Assembly (NCBI RefSeq): GCF_019721995.1
Contig: NZ_BLYC01000003.1
Coordinates: forward strand, 186,001-250,000
Direction of reading: 5' to 3'
From: Bathymodiolus japonicus methanotrophic gill symbiont
Lineage (GTDB): Bacteria > Pseudomonadota > Gammaproteobacteria > Methylococcales > Methylomonadaceae
Length of the DNA: 64,000 nt
The notes below the pieces were generated by a model that made no database searches, was not told the origin of the DNA, and saw only the letters and a list, made by a program, of their open reading frames with translations. Made by a program: the position numbers and the translations under genes. This document shows positions 41,336 through 51,964 of the stretch, one piece after another (position 1 is the stretch's first letter; each line of letters begins with the position of its first letter).

Positions 41336-41524
41336 AAAGCATAAGAATATCAGCTAATGCTTATTTTTCTAAAACATTAGATATTACTAATATTAATGGC
41401 GTTCCGTTGACTAAAAGCCTTGAATTCCTTTTAAAAACAACAGGTTAATCGTGAATGAGGCCTAGTTTTACTGTATAACGAAAGTTTATAACACATTGAT
41501 TATACAAATAAAACGACCTCATTC

Positions 41525-42862
41525 ATGTTCATTTTACGCGATATTTTACTCCCGCTTCAAGATCATTTTTCCGAAACCACTTTAGGCCGCGAACGAGCCT
41601 CTCTGTTCGTTTACACGATCCTGTCCATTATCGTTCCTTTTACGTCATCAATGACCTCTAATCTTTGGCGTTGCCTTGATACGTTGTTTGGGTTTGAGAT
41701 CAAGAATAAGCGCTTTTACACTTTCATGGCTTCTTCAACTTTCCCGTGGGCTGGGCTGTGGAAAACTATCTGGGAGCTGATTCCGTCTCCTGAAACAGAT
41801 GGGCGCATATTGGTTGCACTGGATGACTCCATTATCACTAAAGTAGGCAAAAATATCTTCGGCTGTGAAGCCATTTTTGACCACGCGGCCAAATCGAATC
41901 AAAGCAAATATCCATGGGCACAAAATATTGTATCGGTAAGGTTGCTGAAACAGGTCAAAGGTCGCTGTGCGTGCTTATTTTTAGATTTCCGATTTTATCT
42001 GCCCTTAAAAACAATTCAGGCAAAAAAAGAAACCGCCACGATAAGAGGTGATGTCGCTCCTTTCCAGACCAAGATGGCTCAGGCGGCTCAAATGCTGATT
42101 GCAATTGCAGAACATTTTTCCACCGCTCCGATATTGACAGTCACTGATAGCTGGTTTGGCAACAATGGCCTATGGAAGCCTGCTTACAAAGCTATCGGAA
42201 GCCGGTTTAATATTCTCTCTAGGTTAAGGTGCAATAATGTACTGTACGATCGTCCAGAAAAAAGAAAACCCAAGCAGAGGGGGCGGAATAAAAAGTACGG
42301 GCAGCGCCTGGGGTCAGCCACAGACATGGCAAAAACAGTACAACAAAAGGCCCGATCGTATACCGTGAATCTCTATGGAAAACAGCGTGAAGTCAGGGCC
42401 TATAGTCGCGTTGTCATGCTGAAAACATTGAAACGATCCGTTCAGGTTGTCTGGGTGTTTCGTCGCACACAGTGGATTGCTTTGTTTACGACCGATCTAA
42501 GTTTATCCGTCACACAGATTATTGAGTATTATGGTGCGCGATGGAAAATCGAATCCGGGCTCAAAGAGCTCAAGCAAGACATAGGGAGTCAGAAAAGTCA
42601 GTGTCGAAATGCGCAGGCAGTGACCAACCATTTGAACTTCTGTATGATGGCAACAACGCTGACGTGGATTTACGCGGATCGTTTAAAAACCGATCCGGAA
42701 CGTCGGCACAAAGTGAAGGGGCGAGCCAGTTTCGCATTTTCAGATATCCGCCGCATCATTGCCGAAGCGGCTTTGGATCCGGATTTTGAAAGGGTTTGCC
42801 CCAAATACAGCAGCTCCCCTGTAAATTCGGTGGTAGCCGTTTTATTGCGAATGGTTGCTTGA
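41525..42862 (+). CDS. IS4-family transposase of IS-E (445 aa)
   Basis: The only complete IS-E transposase in the window. Catalytic regions are LVALDDSIITK (first D), TVTDSWFGNNGLW (second D) and YYGARWKIESGLKELK, where Y-x2-R-x3-E-x6-K is the IS4 signature. Starts MFILRDILLPLQDHF. It could supply transposase to the defective IS-E copies and MITE-D (inference from shared ends). Confidence 0.93.
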   Translation: MFILRDILLPLQDHFSETTLGRERASLFVYTILSIIVPFTSSMTSNLWRCLDTLFGFEIKNKRFYTFMASSTFPWAGLWKTIWELIPSPETDGRILVALDDSIITKVGKNIFGCEAIFDHAAKSNQSKYPWAQNIVSVRLLKQVKGRCACLFLDFRFYLPLKTIQAKKETATIRGDVAPFQTKMAQAAQMLIAIAEHFSTAPILTVTDSWFGNNGLWKPAYKAIGSRFNILSRLRCNNVLYDRPEKRKPKQRGRNKKYGQRLGSATDMAKTVQQKARSYTVNLYGKQREVRAYSRVVMLKTLKRSVQVVWVFRRTQWIALFTTDLSLSVTQIIEYYGARWKIESGLKELKQDIGSQKSQCRNAQAVTNHLNFCMMATTLTWIYADRLKTDPERRHKVKGRASFAFSDIRRIIAEAALDPDFERVCPKYSSSPVNSVVAVLLRMVA

Positions 42863-42883
42863 TGAATTTCTAAGAAACTTCAG

Positions 42884-43115
42884 TTATTTAATACCTCATC
42901 ATCATTTTCTATTTGACTTACGCCTTCACGATAAGTTGTAATCAAAGCGTTCATAGCCAGCAAGGGCTTATTATTAGTGGGAAGAATTTGAATGTTTTTA
43001 ATTGTGACAATTCTTGGCAATGTTGCCAAACCACTGATAAACAATCCTAACTCACTATATTGCCCGATTACTTTTATATCGATAGGTAGTTCAATAACAT
43101 CGCCTTTATCTACCT
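42884..43115 (-). pseudogene. pilO: pilus assembly protein PilO, C-terminal fragment
   Basis: Reads EVDKGDVIELPIDIKVIGQY, SELGLFISGLATLPRIVTIK and MNALITTYREGVSQIENDD, the C-terminal domain of PilO (inner-membrane alignment subcomplex with PilN and PilP). The N-terminal helix and coiled coil, and all of pilN, are missing, replaced by a MITE-D fragment and IS630. Confidence 0.8.
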
Positions 43116-43204
43116 CTGAAGTTTCCCAATAATTATTTATGGTAAAATTGAAACTATGCTACAACTATATGAAAAAAATAGTCTTTTCATATAGTTGTAG
43201 CATA
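43116..43204. mobile_element. MITE-D fragment folded into a palindrome
   Basis: The first ~75 bp of MITE-D run normally, then the sequence turns back on itself: TATGCTACAACTATATG near 43155 is mirrored by CATATAGTTGTAGCATA ending at 43204. Normal MITE-D has only one of these arms. IS630 copy 2 starts at the palindrome end. Confidence 0.75.
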
Positions 43205-44632
43205 TAGTTTCTCAGATAAATAATTTCCAAATTTGGAGCGCTTAAACTTAGGCGGTAACAACGAAATCTTCCCGCAATTTTTGCATAACACAAATCACTT
43301 TACTGGCATCATGCATATAAGTGTTAAAAGTTTGCACAACTGAATCATGAAGATCTTCAAAAGTTTTAAAATACTTCATATGAGTCGAATCGCGTTTCGT
43401 ATTTTTCCATAATTTCTCAATCGGATTAAAATCCGGCGAGAACGCAGGGAGACGTTCTACTGTCAAACGATCTACATTAGCTAACTTAAATTCCTTAATA
43501 ACACCGCTTCCATGATACGGGGCACCATCTTCAATTAGAATAATCTTGCCTTTATAATAAGCCAGCAATTGTGTTAAAAACTCAACATAGCTTTCACCAT
43601 TAAAACGCCCAGATGTTTCAGCGTGTTGTAATATCATTGGCTTATAACTCTCGATTAAGACGTTGTCGGCAATAGAATATATCGCTTCCATAAAAAGCTT
43701 CTGTGTTGGATATTTCTCATTTTTTAAGCTTTTAAGAATAGCTAAAAATTCTTGAGGCAGCCCAGCTTCTTTTAAAAGTCTAAGTGACTTTGGTTTTATC
43801 TCATAAGCCAATGATTCTCGGTATTGAAAACTCCCTCCTTCGAGTTCGATCGTACCAAACATTTTCAACCCTTTTCGAATCCCTGATGTTTTCACTGTGG
43901 GTTGCTCTCCTATTGGAGCCCAGGTTCGTGCCAATGAACCCCACATAGCAAATGACACCTCATCACCGAATAAAACGACACTCTTTTCTTCTACCGCCTT
44001 TTCCATAATGGCAGGCAATGTTTCTTCCAGCCACGTTTTTCTTTCAAGCTCGTACTTTTCTTCTTCTTGGCGATCAGTCACAAAACGAGCTTTTTGATAA
44101 CTGAAGCCCAGTTTTTTCATTAGGCTTGATAAATAGTTCAAGTTATAACGAACTTCAAATTTTAACCAAATAAGCTCGGCAATCATCGCAGTATTCCATA
44201 TTCCACAATGAAATCCATTGTCTTCTGGGCCTTTCTTTATCAACTCAACCAATTTATTTTTCTGGTCTTTAGTTAACTTTGACTTCCGACCACGTCCTTG
44301 ATAGTGTTGCCCTATTAACCAACCGACACCTTTATGCATGAATGTTTTCAGCCAATTTATAATGGTTTTTTCACAGACTCCCATTAGGCGTGCTATTTCT
44401 TTGATTCCCATGCATTCACTGAACCAGAGTAGAGCTTGAGTTAATCGATATAAACAAATATTACTTAGCTTGAGAGCTGTCGCCATATTTTTTTTTAGTC
44501 GGTCTACAATTGACTTTGAAAAAGTGAGGGATACCATTTTTGACTGTTTCCGTTAGTGTTGGGACGAAAATTATAAGCCAGTTTCCCCTCTGTCGTTTTT
44601 GTTTGTTCGGAAATTAATTTTCTGAAAGTCTA
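43205..44632 (-). mobile_element. IS630-family insertion sequence, copy 2
   Basis: 1,428 bp, same ends as copy 1, with TA on both sides. The left neighbour is MITE-D and the right neighbour an IS-F fragment, so the flanks come from different elements and the locus was rearranged after insertion. Confidence 0.92.
43248..44537 (-). CDS. IS630-family transposase (429 aa), copy 2
   Basis: Nearly identical to the transposase at 6123-7412 (one visible substitution, L to F in ELIWLKFEVRYN). All three catalytic regions are intact. Confidence 0.92.
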   Translation of the reverse strand: MVSLTFSKSIVDRLKKNMATALKLSNICLYRLTQALLWFSECMGIKEIARLMGVCEKTIINWLKTFMHKGVGWLIGQHYQGRGRKSKLTKDQKNKLVELIKKGPEDNGFHCGIWNTAMIAELIWLKFEVRYNLNYLSSLMKKLGFSYQKARFVTDRQEEEKYELERKTWLEETLPAIMEKAVEEKSVVLFGDEVSFAMWGSLARTWAPIGEQPTVKTSGIRKGLKMFGTIELEGGSFQYRESLAYEIKPKSLRLLKEAGLPQEFLAILKSLKNEKYPTQKLFMEAIYSIADNVLIESYKPMILQHAETSGRFNGESYVEFLTQLLAYYKGKIILIEDGAPYHGSGVIKEFKLANVDRLTVERLPAFSPDFNPIEKLWKNTKRDSTHMKYFKTFEDLHDSVVQTFNTYMHDASKVICVMQKLREDFVVTA

Positions 44633-44793
44633 TAGGTGAATTAATAAAGGATGTGCTTCAACTGATGCCATCAGGAAAACATATGATTGGCAGAGATTTA
44701 GGGCGCTTAGGGCCAACAGCATCATTAAAGTATTGTTCTGCTGGGTGAAGGTAAGAGTTTGATGGCAATGGGATGGAAAAACTTGAACATCGA
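44633..44793 (+). mobile_element. IS-F right-end fragment
   Basis: Contains the end of the IS-F transposase (LQLMPSGKHMIGRDLGRL) and the IS-F end ACTTGAACATCGAG at about 44793. Truncated on the left by IS630. Confidence 0.85.
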
Positions 44794-45311
44794 GTTTAAG
44801 ATAATCAATGCCTTGCGATAGCAGTGTTTCAGCGTGAAGATGATAGCTCTGCTGTTCAAATGCCTCAAGCATACTTGTTCGTCTATGCGACTTCAGTGAT
44901 TTAAAATACGTTGAGTGGGGAAGTAGCTGGCCATAAATCTGTTCATTGGTTTGGAGGAAATGGCGACCACTATCGACTACACTGATACAGCGTAATAACC
45001 CAAGGCGAATAAAGTCGATATCCTTCAACTCTGGGCATGAACGAGCCCACAAAGGATGACGCTCTGCTAACAGGGCACGTTCCATACTTTCATTGCAGTG
45101 TTGGTGAATATGTTCAGAGAGTGGTAGGTCTTTAAGCATGGGTGATATCCGTTTATGAGGTGATTAAAACGGAAATTTTTAGAAAAATTCTTTCGGTAAA
45201 TGCAAGCTTTATTTGAAATTATTTGTTGTTCTTTTACGGTGCCTACAGAGTGTCTATTTGCTGTTATAAGTGATTAAAATCAAAAAGATGGAAATATTCG
45301 AGTGGTGCTAC
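44794..45311 (-). pseudogene. IS-I transposase, N-terminal fragment
   Basis: From MLKDLPLSEHIHQHCNESME (45139) to SQGIDYLK, where the IS-F end cuts it. The rest of the same transposase type is at 58846-60208. The IS-I outer end (CACCACTCGAATATTT inverted) is near 45311, inside pilM. Confidence 0.82.
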
Positions 45312-46012
45312 CTTCAGGTAGGTTATAGGCTGCTTTGTTTAGGTACTTCTTCTTTCAATGGGAACACTGATGCAAAGCATAGGAATTCTCCATGGCAAAT
45401 GCACCAGCATCCACAATACTCGCCGTTAATCCAGCCATTTCCAAGACCTCTACTCGCTCATCCACCGCTGAAAGTCATGGAAACGGAGCTTAGCGAAGTG
45501 GTGATTTTTAGTCCCTGATAGGCGACAGGAGTCCCGGAATTTCGTGAGGTAGCATGGCGCGCCTGATTTTCACGCCTGGAAGCTGCAAGTAACACATCAA
45601 CCATTTCAGGGTTTGCTTCATTAACATGCTGTACTTCAAAGTCTAGGCGCACCTCATCTAGTGAATAGGGGATATATTGGTCAGCCTCAACCATGATCTG
45701 CTCTTCCATTTCGTCTTCCGACAATTTGCCCGACATACTGATCACTTTAGTCATCACTGAAGAGCCAGCAATCGCAACACAGGCATGACGCTCACGTGTT
45801 CCCGATTGCTTTACCGCGACTTTGATCGCCTCAGCGATCATCTCTATATTAGAGATATTATTATCAACCACTGCATCTTGAGCCAAAGGAGCAACAGCAT
45901 AACTTTCAACTTTATACCTGCTGCCTGTCTTGCTTAGTTCTAATAACTTAACAGCTGCGGTACTAATATCGATCCCAAGAAGATGATCATGCTTACGATT
46001 GAACCATTTCAT
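45312..46012 (-). pseudogene. pilM: pilus assembly protein PilM, broken
   Basis: PilM is the cytoplasmic actin-like protein of the pilMNOPQ complex. It starts MKWFNRKHDHLLGIDISTAA and reads to LLAASRREN, is interrupted by a 100-bp SR element (45466-45565) and continues VDERVEVLEMAGLTASIVDA to about FAMENSYALHQ, after which the frame fails and IS-I takes over. Removing the SR element restores REN-VDERVE in frame without duplication. About half of PilM is missing. Confidence 0.9.
45466..45565 (-). repeat. 100-bp miniature SR-B (internal deletion)
   Basis: Consists of the first 45 bp of SR-B (CAGGCGCGCC to CCTGTCGCC) joined directly to its last 55 bp (TATCAGGGACTAAAAATC to CAGCG). In full SR-B the sequence CTGTCGCC occurs at both breakpoints, so a deletion between direct repeats explains it. 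Confidence 0.88.
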
Positions 46013-46602
46013 GTAGAAACTCTTTTATTTTTTCAAATACACCAGGGAATACCCATACACAAACAAGCATATCCCAAACTAATAAGAAGTATAGCCATGT
46101 TTTTATATTTTCATACCACCCTTAAAGGAAAACCTAATATAAAAAATTAAACAAATAACATAATAGATTGTAATATAACGTTAATTATCACAGAAAGATT
46201 TTGATTCTCTGTACATTTTTCTAGTTACCAGCGTTTATAAAGACATGCTCTTTCTGTTTTTTCAAATTCAAAAAAGAATACTTAAAAACATTCACCCAAG
46301 ATAAAATACAAGCTGCTCTCGGTGCAGATTTATCACAACACATCACAATTGATACGCAGTATAATACAAGTCGCAGCCCTGAGCTAAGGCAACTCGCAAC
46401 ATACACCCACTTTGCTGGTCTTTTTTCCCGTCTTCTGCGTTGTAAAAATAGTTTCGTAGCTATCTATACACTATGTCCACATCTTGAAGATAAACAAAAA
46501 TCCTGCACAATATGGGTAGATTATTTATTGCGCGTTACCTTATGCAAAACACATAGCGCTAGTAAATGCTTTTTTCAACAAAATACTGATATCTTTGTAG
46601 CA
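46013..46602. other. divergent pilM-mrcA spacer
   Basis: 590 bp without a recognised gene. The plus frame is open from about 46226 into mrcA (LPAFIKTCSF..., RSPELRQLATYTHFAG...) but has no good start until an ATG at 46528 and resembles nothing I know. It presumably holds the pilM and mrcA promoters. Confidence 0.4.
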
Positions 46603-48933
46603 ATGAGAATAATAAAATGGCTGTTCAGCATACTCTTCACTTTCTCGATCCTGGGCCTGATCATTGGCTTTTTTGTTTATCAGCAATTAAAGTCAGAACT
46701 GCCCGATATCAACGTCCTAAGAGATATACAATACAACCAGCCGTTAAATATCTATAGTCAAGACGGATTACTTATCGAGCAATTTGGCGAAAAAATACGC
46801 ATCCCCATCAGTATTTCTGATACACCTGAACAACTGACTAATGCTTTTATAGCAGCCGAAGATGGCAATTTCTTCTCGCATATCGGTATCGACTTTAAAG
46901 GCCTCGCGCGTGCCGTCATACAGCTTGCCCTCACTGGCAAGAAAAAACAGGGGGGCAGCACTATCACCATGCAGGTGGCGCGTAATTTTCTGCTCAACAA
47001 CAAAAAAACCTACACCCGAAAACTTAAGGAAATTATTCTCTCTATACAAATCGAGCAGGAATTTAGTAAAAATGAAATTCTTGAGCTATATCTAAATAAA
47101 ATCTACCTGGGACAACGCGCCTATGGGATTGCGGCGGCTGCCGAGATCTATTACGATCGCCCTTTATCTGAGTTAAGCCTTGCAGAACTAAGCATGATCG
47201 CCGGACTGCCTAAAGCTCCGTCCAGTTACAACCCTATCTCGAACCCAAAGCGTGCATTAATCCGGCGTAATTATGTTTTACAGCGCATGCTGGATTTAGA
47301 CTATATAAACCAGCAAGACTATGCTTCTGCCACTGCGTCCCCGATTACAGCAGGCAGCTACACCACTCAACGCGAGCTGTATGCGCCTTATATCGCAGAA
47401 ATGGTACGCAATGACATTATTAAGCTATATGGTAAAAATGCCGCATACACTGCCGGCCTGCATGTCTACACTACCCTGAATTCAGATCTGCAAAATGCCG
47501 CAGTCACCGCCCTACGTGCAAATCTACATCAATACGATGAACGCCACAGCTATCGAATCAACCCGCAACAAAAGCGATCGTTAAAGTCTAGCCATAACAC
47601 CGGCGCAACAGTTCCTGCACTAGTCACGCAAATTAACAACCAACAATTGACCGCCGAACTCAAAGACGGTACGGAAATCAAGTTATTATGGAAGAACTGC
47701 CCCTGGAGTACAAAATATGACCCAGATTCCCGAAAAACAGCGCATATAAACTCATACCAGGATATTATCGAACTGCGCGATACCATCCGCGTCAGGCAAA
47801 TCCAAAATACCTGGCGGCTTGCTCAAATCCCGGATGCAGAAGGCGCTTTTGTGGCTTTAGATCCCAAAACCGGCGCTATTCTGGCATTATCCGGCGGCTA
47901 CGCTTTTTTCAACAATAAATACAATCGTGCCACTCAGGCAAAGCGCCAACCTGGCTCAGGCTTCAAACCTATTATTTACACTAGCGCGCTTGAATCTGGC
48001 TACACTGCAGCCAGCATGATTAACGACGCGCCGATAGTTAGCACCAGTAATTCAGCCGAAGAAAGTGCCTGGCGCCCGGAAAACTATAGCCATAAGTTTT
48101 ACGGGCCGACCAGTATCCGCACCGCATTACGCAAGTCACGCAACTTAATCGCCATACGCCTGACCAGAGCTCTTGGCATTACAACGATTACCGATACTGC
48201 CATACGTTTTGGTTTCCAGCAGCAGCAACTACCAGCAAAACTATCTCTGGCACTTGGTAGTGGTTATGCCTCCCCACTGCAAATGGCGCGCATGTATGCA
48301 GTCTTTGACAACGGCGGATATTTAATAAACCCATATTATATTGAGCGCATAGAATCCAGTACCGGCGAGCTATTATTTCAAGCCGAACCATTAAGCGCGT
48401 GCGCGCAGTGCGCAAACAATACAGCCCCCAGAATCATCTCACCACAGATTAATTTTCTTATGAACTCGCTTTTGCGGGACGTTGTGCAACGCGGCACTGC
48501 AGTTAAAGCAAAATCTTTACAGCGTATAGATTTGGCTGGCAAAACTGGCACAACCAACGACCAAAAAGATGCCTGGTTTAACGGCTTTACACCTGATATT
48601 GTCGGCATAGCGTGGGTAGGAAAGGATAACTCAAAAAGTCTGGGTCGCTGGGAAACAGGGGGCAAGGCAGCACTGCCAATGTGGATTGATTTTATGCGTT
48701 ACGCACTTAAAGACAAAGCAGAACAACAACTAATAATGCCGGAAGGTATCAGTAAGGTGCTTATCGACCCTGAAACAGGTGTGCTTGCCCGTGAGGATTC
48801 GCCGATGGGAATCTGGGAGTACTTTACTGAAGAAACAGTTCCTACTCAATATGCGCCCTATTTAGGGTTAGAAGATGACCCCGCGCGCGAACAAAATACT
48901 AGCGATGAAGCAACTCCGGAATCACTATTCTAA
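46603..48933 (+). CDS. mrcA: penicillin-binding protein 1A (bifunctional)
   Basis: Builds peptidoglycan by glycan polymerisation and peptide cross-linking. 776 aa from the ATG at 46603 ([20 protein letters not shown]), which puts the membrane anchor at the N-terminus; an upstream in-frame ATG at 46528 would add 25 polar residues. Transglycosylase motifs: [14 protein letters not shown] and [16 protein letters not shown]. Transpeptidase motifs: [12 protein letters not shown] (Ser-x-x-Lys), SRN and [13 protein letters not shown]. Between them sits an OB-like domain typical of PBP1A. It overlaps gltA tail to tail by four bases. Divergent from pilM, the usual arrangement. Intact. Confidence 0.95.
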   Translation: MRIIKWLFSILFTFSILGLIIGFFVYQQLKSELPDINVLRDIQYNQPLNIYSQDGLLIEQFGEKIRIPISISDTPEQLTNAFIAAEDGNFFSHIGIDFKGLARAVIQLALTGKKKQGGSTITMQVARNFLLNNKKTYTRKLKEIILSIQIEQEFSKNEILELYLNKIYLGQRAYGIAAAAEIYYDRPLSELSLAELSMIAGLPKAPSSYNPISNPKRALIRRNYVLQRMLDLDYINQQDYASATASPITAGSYTTQRELYAPYIAEMVRNDIIKLYGKNAAYTAGLHVYTTLNSDLQNAAVTALRANLHQYDERHSYRINPQQKRSLKSSHNTGATVPALVTQINNQQLTAELKDGTEIKLLWKNCPWSTKYDPDSRKTAHINSYQDIIELRDTIRVRQIQNTWRLAQIPDAEGAFVALDPKTGAILALSGGYAFFNNKYNRATQAKRQPGSGFKPIIYTSALESGYTAASMINDAPIVSTSNSAEESAWRPENYSHKFYGPTSIRTALRKSRNLIAIRLTRALGITTITDTAIRFGFQQQQLPAKLSLALGSGYASPLQMARMYAVFDNGGYLINPYYIERIESSTGELLFQAEPLSACAQCANNTAPRIISPQINFLMNSLLRDVVQRGTAVKAKSLQRIDLAGKTGTTNDQKDAWFNGFTPDIVGIAWVGKDNSKSLGRWETGGKAALPMWIDFMRYALKDKAEQQLIMPEGISKVLIDPETGVLAREDSPMGIWEYFTEETVPTQYAPYLGLEDDPAREQNTSDEATPESLF

Positions 48934-50219
48934 ACGTTGCGCAAATTTTTCCCGGTATAAACTTGTCGCGGACGGCCGATACGCTGACCAGGCTCGGCCA
49001 TCATCTCCAGCCAATGAGACACCCAGCCTGCAGTACGAGCAATAGTAAACATCACGGTAAACATATCAACCGGAATATTAAGCGCTTTATAAATAATACC
49101 TGAATAAAAATCGACATTCGGATAGAGCTTTTTCTCGACAAAATACTCGTCTTCCAAAGCAAATTTTTCCAACGCTATCGCCAGATCAAATAATGGATCT
49201 TGTGCAGAAGTACTCTCCAGAACTTCATAGCAAGCTTTACGGATAATCGTTGCCCTGGGATCAAAGTTTTTATACACTCGATGACCAAAACCCATCAGCC
49301 GAAACGGGTCATTCTTGTCTTTGGCTTTCGCGATAAACTCGGGGATTCTATCAACCGAACCAATCTCTTCCAGCATGCTCAACACGGCTTCGTTAGCACC
49401 GCCATGTGCAGGACCCCAAAGTGCACCGATACCCGCTGCTATGCAGGCATAAGGATTTGCCCCTGTGCTGCTTGCCAGACGCACTGTCGAGGTGCTCGCA
49501 TTCTGCTCATGATCGGCATGCAATATAAATAGCAAGTTTAAAGCATTAACTGCGATAGGGTCGATATAATTATCTTTATCTATATATTTCTGCGAAGGTA
49601 GTGAAAACATCATATTCAAAAAGTTTTCACAATAGCTCAGATCCGCGCGTGGATAGACGAACGGATAACCAATTGAATGACGATGGCAAGCGGTAGCAAT
49701 AACCGGCATTTTTGCCAACATGCGCATTGCAGAAATTCTACGATGCTCAGGGTCATTCATATTTAGCTCGCTATGGTAAAAAGCAGACAGAGAGCCAACG
49801 ATACCAACCATCATCGCCATTGGATGCGCGTCATAATGAAAGCCATCAATAAACCCATGCATCGCCTCATGCAACATTGCATGCTGACCAATTTCATGCT
49901 CGAATTCAGCCTGTTCTTGCTGATTGCCTAATTCACCATTCATCAACAAATAAGCCACTTCAAGAAAGGAGCACTTCTCTGCCAGCTGATCTATCGGGTA
50001 GCCCCGATAAAGCAAGATGCCTTGCTCACCATCTATATAGGTAATGGCACTCTTGCAGCTCGCCGTAGACATAAAGCCAGGATCAAACGTAAACAAGCCT
50101 AACTGCTTATTTAAATTACTCACATCAACAACTGGCGTTCCCACAGTACCTTTAAGCAAAGAAAATTCTGCTTCCTCGCCTGTAGAATTATTTCTAATCG
50201 TTGCTGTTTCTTGAGTCAT
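48930..50219 (-). CDS. gltA: citrate synthase
   Basis: 429 aa from the ATG at 50217-50219 ([19 protein letters not shown]), preceded by AGGA; a longer start at 50246 is less likely. It condenses acetyl-CoA and oxaloacetate. Typical type II motifs are present: [33 protein letters not shown] with catalytic His, [12 protein letters not shown] and [14 protein letters not shown], with the catalytic Asp region at VDFYSGIIY. Intact. Confidence 0.95.
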   Translation of the reverse strand: MTQETATIRNNSTGEEAEFSLLKGTVGTPVVDVSNLNKQLGLFTFDPGFMSTASCKSAITYIDGEQGILLYRGYPIDQLAEKCSFLEVAYLLMNGELGNQQEQAEFEHEIGQHAMLHEAMHGFIDGFHYDAHPMAMMVGIVGSLSAFYHSELNMNDPEHRRISAMRMLAKMPVIATACHRHSIGYPFVYPRADLSYCENFLNMMFSLPSQKYIDKDNYIDPIAVNALNLLFILHADHEQNASTSTVRLASSTGANPYACIAAGIGALWGPAHGGANEAVLSMLEEIGSVDRIPEFIAKAKDKNDPFRLMGFGHRVYKNFDPRATIIRKACYEVLESTSAQDPLFDLAIALEKFALEDEYFVEKKLYPNVDFYSGIIYKALNIPVDMFTVMFTIARTAGWVSHWLEMMAEPGQRIGRPRQVYTGKNLRNV

Positions 50220-50264
50220 AATATTTCCTGTACTTTGATTAGGCACTGCCTTAATCTATAAGGC

Positions 50265-50465
50265 TTACTTGTTATAACGCTTACGGAATTTATCTACCCG
50301 CCCAGCAGTATCAACAACACGTTGCTTACCGGTATAAAACGGATGACATGATGAGCATACCTCAATATGCAAATCTTTACCTAGGACTGAGCCGGTAACA
50401 AACTCATTGCCACAACCGCAAGTCACGGTTATTTGTTTATATTCTGGGTGAATTTCTGGTTTCAT
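50265..50465 (-). CDS. rpmE: 50S ribosomal protein L31, zinc-binding type
   Basis: 66 aa, starts [20 protein letters not shown]. The CGCG and CSSCHPF cysteines form the zinc site of the C+ paralogue. Upstream of gltA on the same strand. Intact. Confidence 0.95.
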   Translation of the reverse strand: MKPEIHPEYKQITVTCGCGNEFVTGSVLGKDLHIEVCSSCHPFYTGKQRVVDTAGRVDKFRKRYNK

Positions 50466-50562
50466 AATGGCCTTTACACGTCTAATAAATCGACTAACAT
50501 ACTTTTTTGAACAGAGTATAATACTTCTTTCTTACAACAACTGCAAGTCACTACCGAAAAAC

Positions 50563-51336
50563 ATGCGTATTATATCCATCAACACCAATGGCATTCGCGC
50601 CGCAGAGCGCAAAGGTTTTTTCCAGTGGCTGGCTCAACAGAACGCAGATGTAGTCTGCATACAGGAAACCAAAGCCCAGCCTGAGCAACTTACCGCAGAT
50701 GCTTTTCGTCCTGCTGGTTATCATTGCTACTATCATAGCGCAGAAAAAAAAGGCTATAGTGGCGTGGCAATCTACAGTAAGCACAAGCCCGACCAGGTCA
50801 TCGTCGGTATGGGCTTTGATGACGTAGATAAAGAAGGCCGCTATTTAGAAATACAACTGGGCAAGCTCAGCGTCATTTCGCTCTATTTACCCTCAGGATC
50901 GTCTAAAGAAGAACGTCAGGCATTCAAATATAGCGTAATGGATCGCTACATGCCAATTTTACAGGAAATCGCGGGCAATGATCGCGATTATATTATCTGT
51001 GGTGACTGGAACATTGCGCATAAAAATATAGATATTAAAAACTGGAAGGCTAATCAAAAAAACTCAGGCTTCTTACCCGAAGAGCGTGCCTGGCTAGACC
51101 AGCTATTTGAGCAAGAGCCTTGGGTTGACGGCTTCAGGGCTATCAATCAAGAGGCCGATCAATATACCTGGTGGTCAAATCGCGGTCAGGCCTGGGCGAA
51201 AAACGTAGGCTGGCGTATCGATTACCAGGTAATTAACCAGCATTTAAAAGACAAAGTGCAATCCGCCAGTATTTATAAAGATCAGCGCTTTTCAGATCAC
51301 GCGCCGCTGATTATGGATTATGACTATACGCTTTAA
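50563..51336 (+). CDS. xthA: exodeoxyribonuclease III
   Basis: 257 aa from the ATG at 50563 (MRIISINTNGIRAAERKGFF); the frame is open 32 codons further upstream but that part does not fit. It is an AP endonuclease and 3'-5' exonuclease in base excision repair. It shows VCIQETKAQ (metal-binding Glu), GDWNIAHKNIDI (catalytic Asp/Asn) and the C-terminal QRFSDHAPLIMDY. Divergent from rpmE. Intact. Confidence 0.95.
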   Translation: MRIISINTNGIRAAERKGFFQWLAQQNADVVCIQETKAQPEQLTADAFRPAGYHCYYHSAEKKGYSGVAIYSKHKPDQVIVGMGFDDVDKEGRYLEIQLGKLSVISLYLPSGSSKEERQAFKYSVMDRYMPILQEIAGNDRDYIICGDWNIAHKNIDIKNWKANQKNSGFLPEERAWLDQLFEQEPWVDGFRAINQEADQYTWWSNRGQAWAKNVGWRIDYQVINQHLKDKVQSASIYKDQRFSDHAPLIMDYDYTL

Positions 51337-51663
51337 GCTCCCTTTAGCAGACAAAAAGCCCAGGACTATTTCCTTTTAATGCCCCAGGCGCATAATTTGC
51401 TTGATACAGGCGTATTAAACCTTTAGGTTGTTCTTAACCCTTTTTGCATCACAGTCCAGCCAGAAACCAAAAACAAACAAGGAGAACGTCATGATAAGCG
51501 GGGAAAAAACATCATTATCAAGTAGCGATATTACCGACAAATCTGTCTTTATCAATAGGCGCAAACTGATCAAAGCCGCTGCGGGAATATCTATCGCATC
51601 TCTGCTACCTGTCCAGCTCAGTGCTGCTACAAAAAAATATGCACAGGTTCCGATAGGGCCTTA

Positions 51664-51964
51664 GCGGGGAGTCGCTATTTTTGCGAAAGCTTGTTTTGGG
51701 CATCCCAGCCCAAGCAAGCGGCAAAAACTTAACGCGACCACTAATGCCTTCGGCGCCCCAGACGTCCTGCGTACGTGCCACTTCGCCATTACCATCGTAA
51801 ACTCGGTGCTGGCTTCGTAACACTCCCTCAAATGACTGGACGGCGTTTCGGAATGCCTTTTATTTTGTCTACACCTACGCTAGCGCTACGATTCCGACAA
51901 AACAACGGCCCTACGCCTTCTGGGGACTACCAGCCCTCGCTTTCGCTCTCCATGGCTGGCAGCG
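51664..51964 (+). repeat. SR-A' structured repeat (301 bp)
   Basis: Second copy of the 301-bp class, from GCGGGGAG to GGCAGCG, in msrP. The flanks CCTTA and TTCGAG rejoin to encode GPYSST. Confidence 0.92.

Larger units (their letters stand above)
41037..42883 (+). mobile_element. IS-E copy 4, the intact reference copy
   Basis: IS4-family element, 1,567 bp without the SR-B at 41056-41335. Ends CTGAAGTTTCCTAG and, inverted, CTGAAGTTTCTTAG, flanked by the 8-bp duplication TTATTTAA (41029-41036 and 42884-42891). It separates pilO and pilP. Its ends and duplication length match MITE-D. Confidence 0.95.

Noticed and set aside
46603-48933. Several 75-110 aa ORFs antisense to mrcA, gltA and aroB
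   Set aside because: They lie entirely within well-supported genes and show no recognisable domains or ribosome sites.
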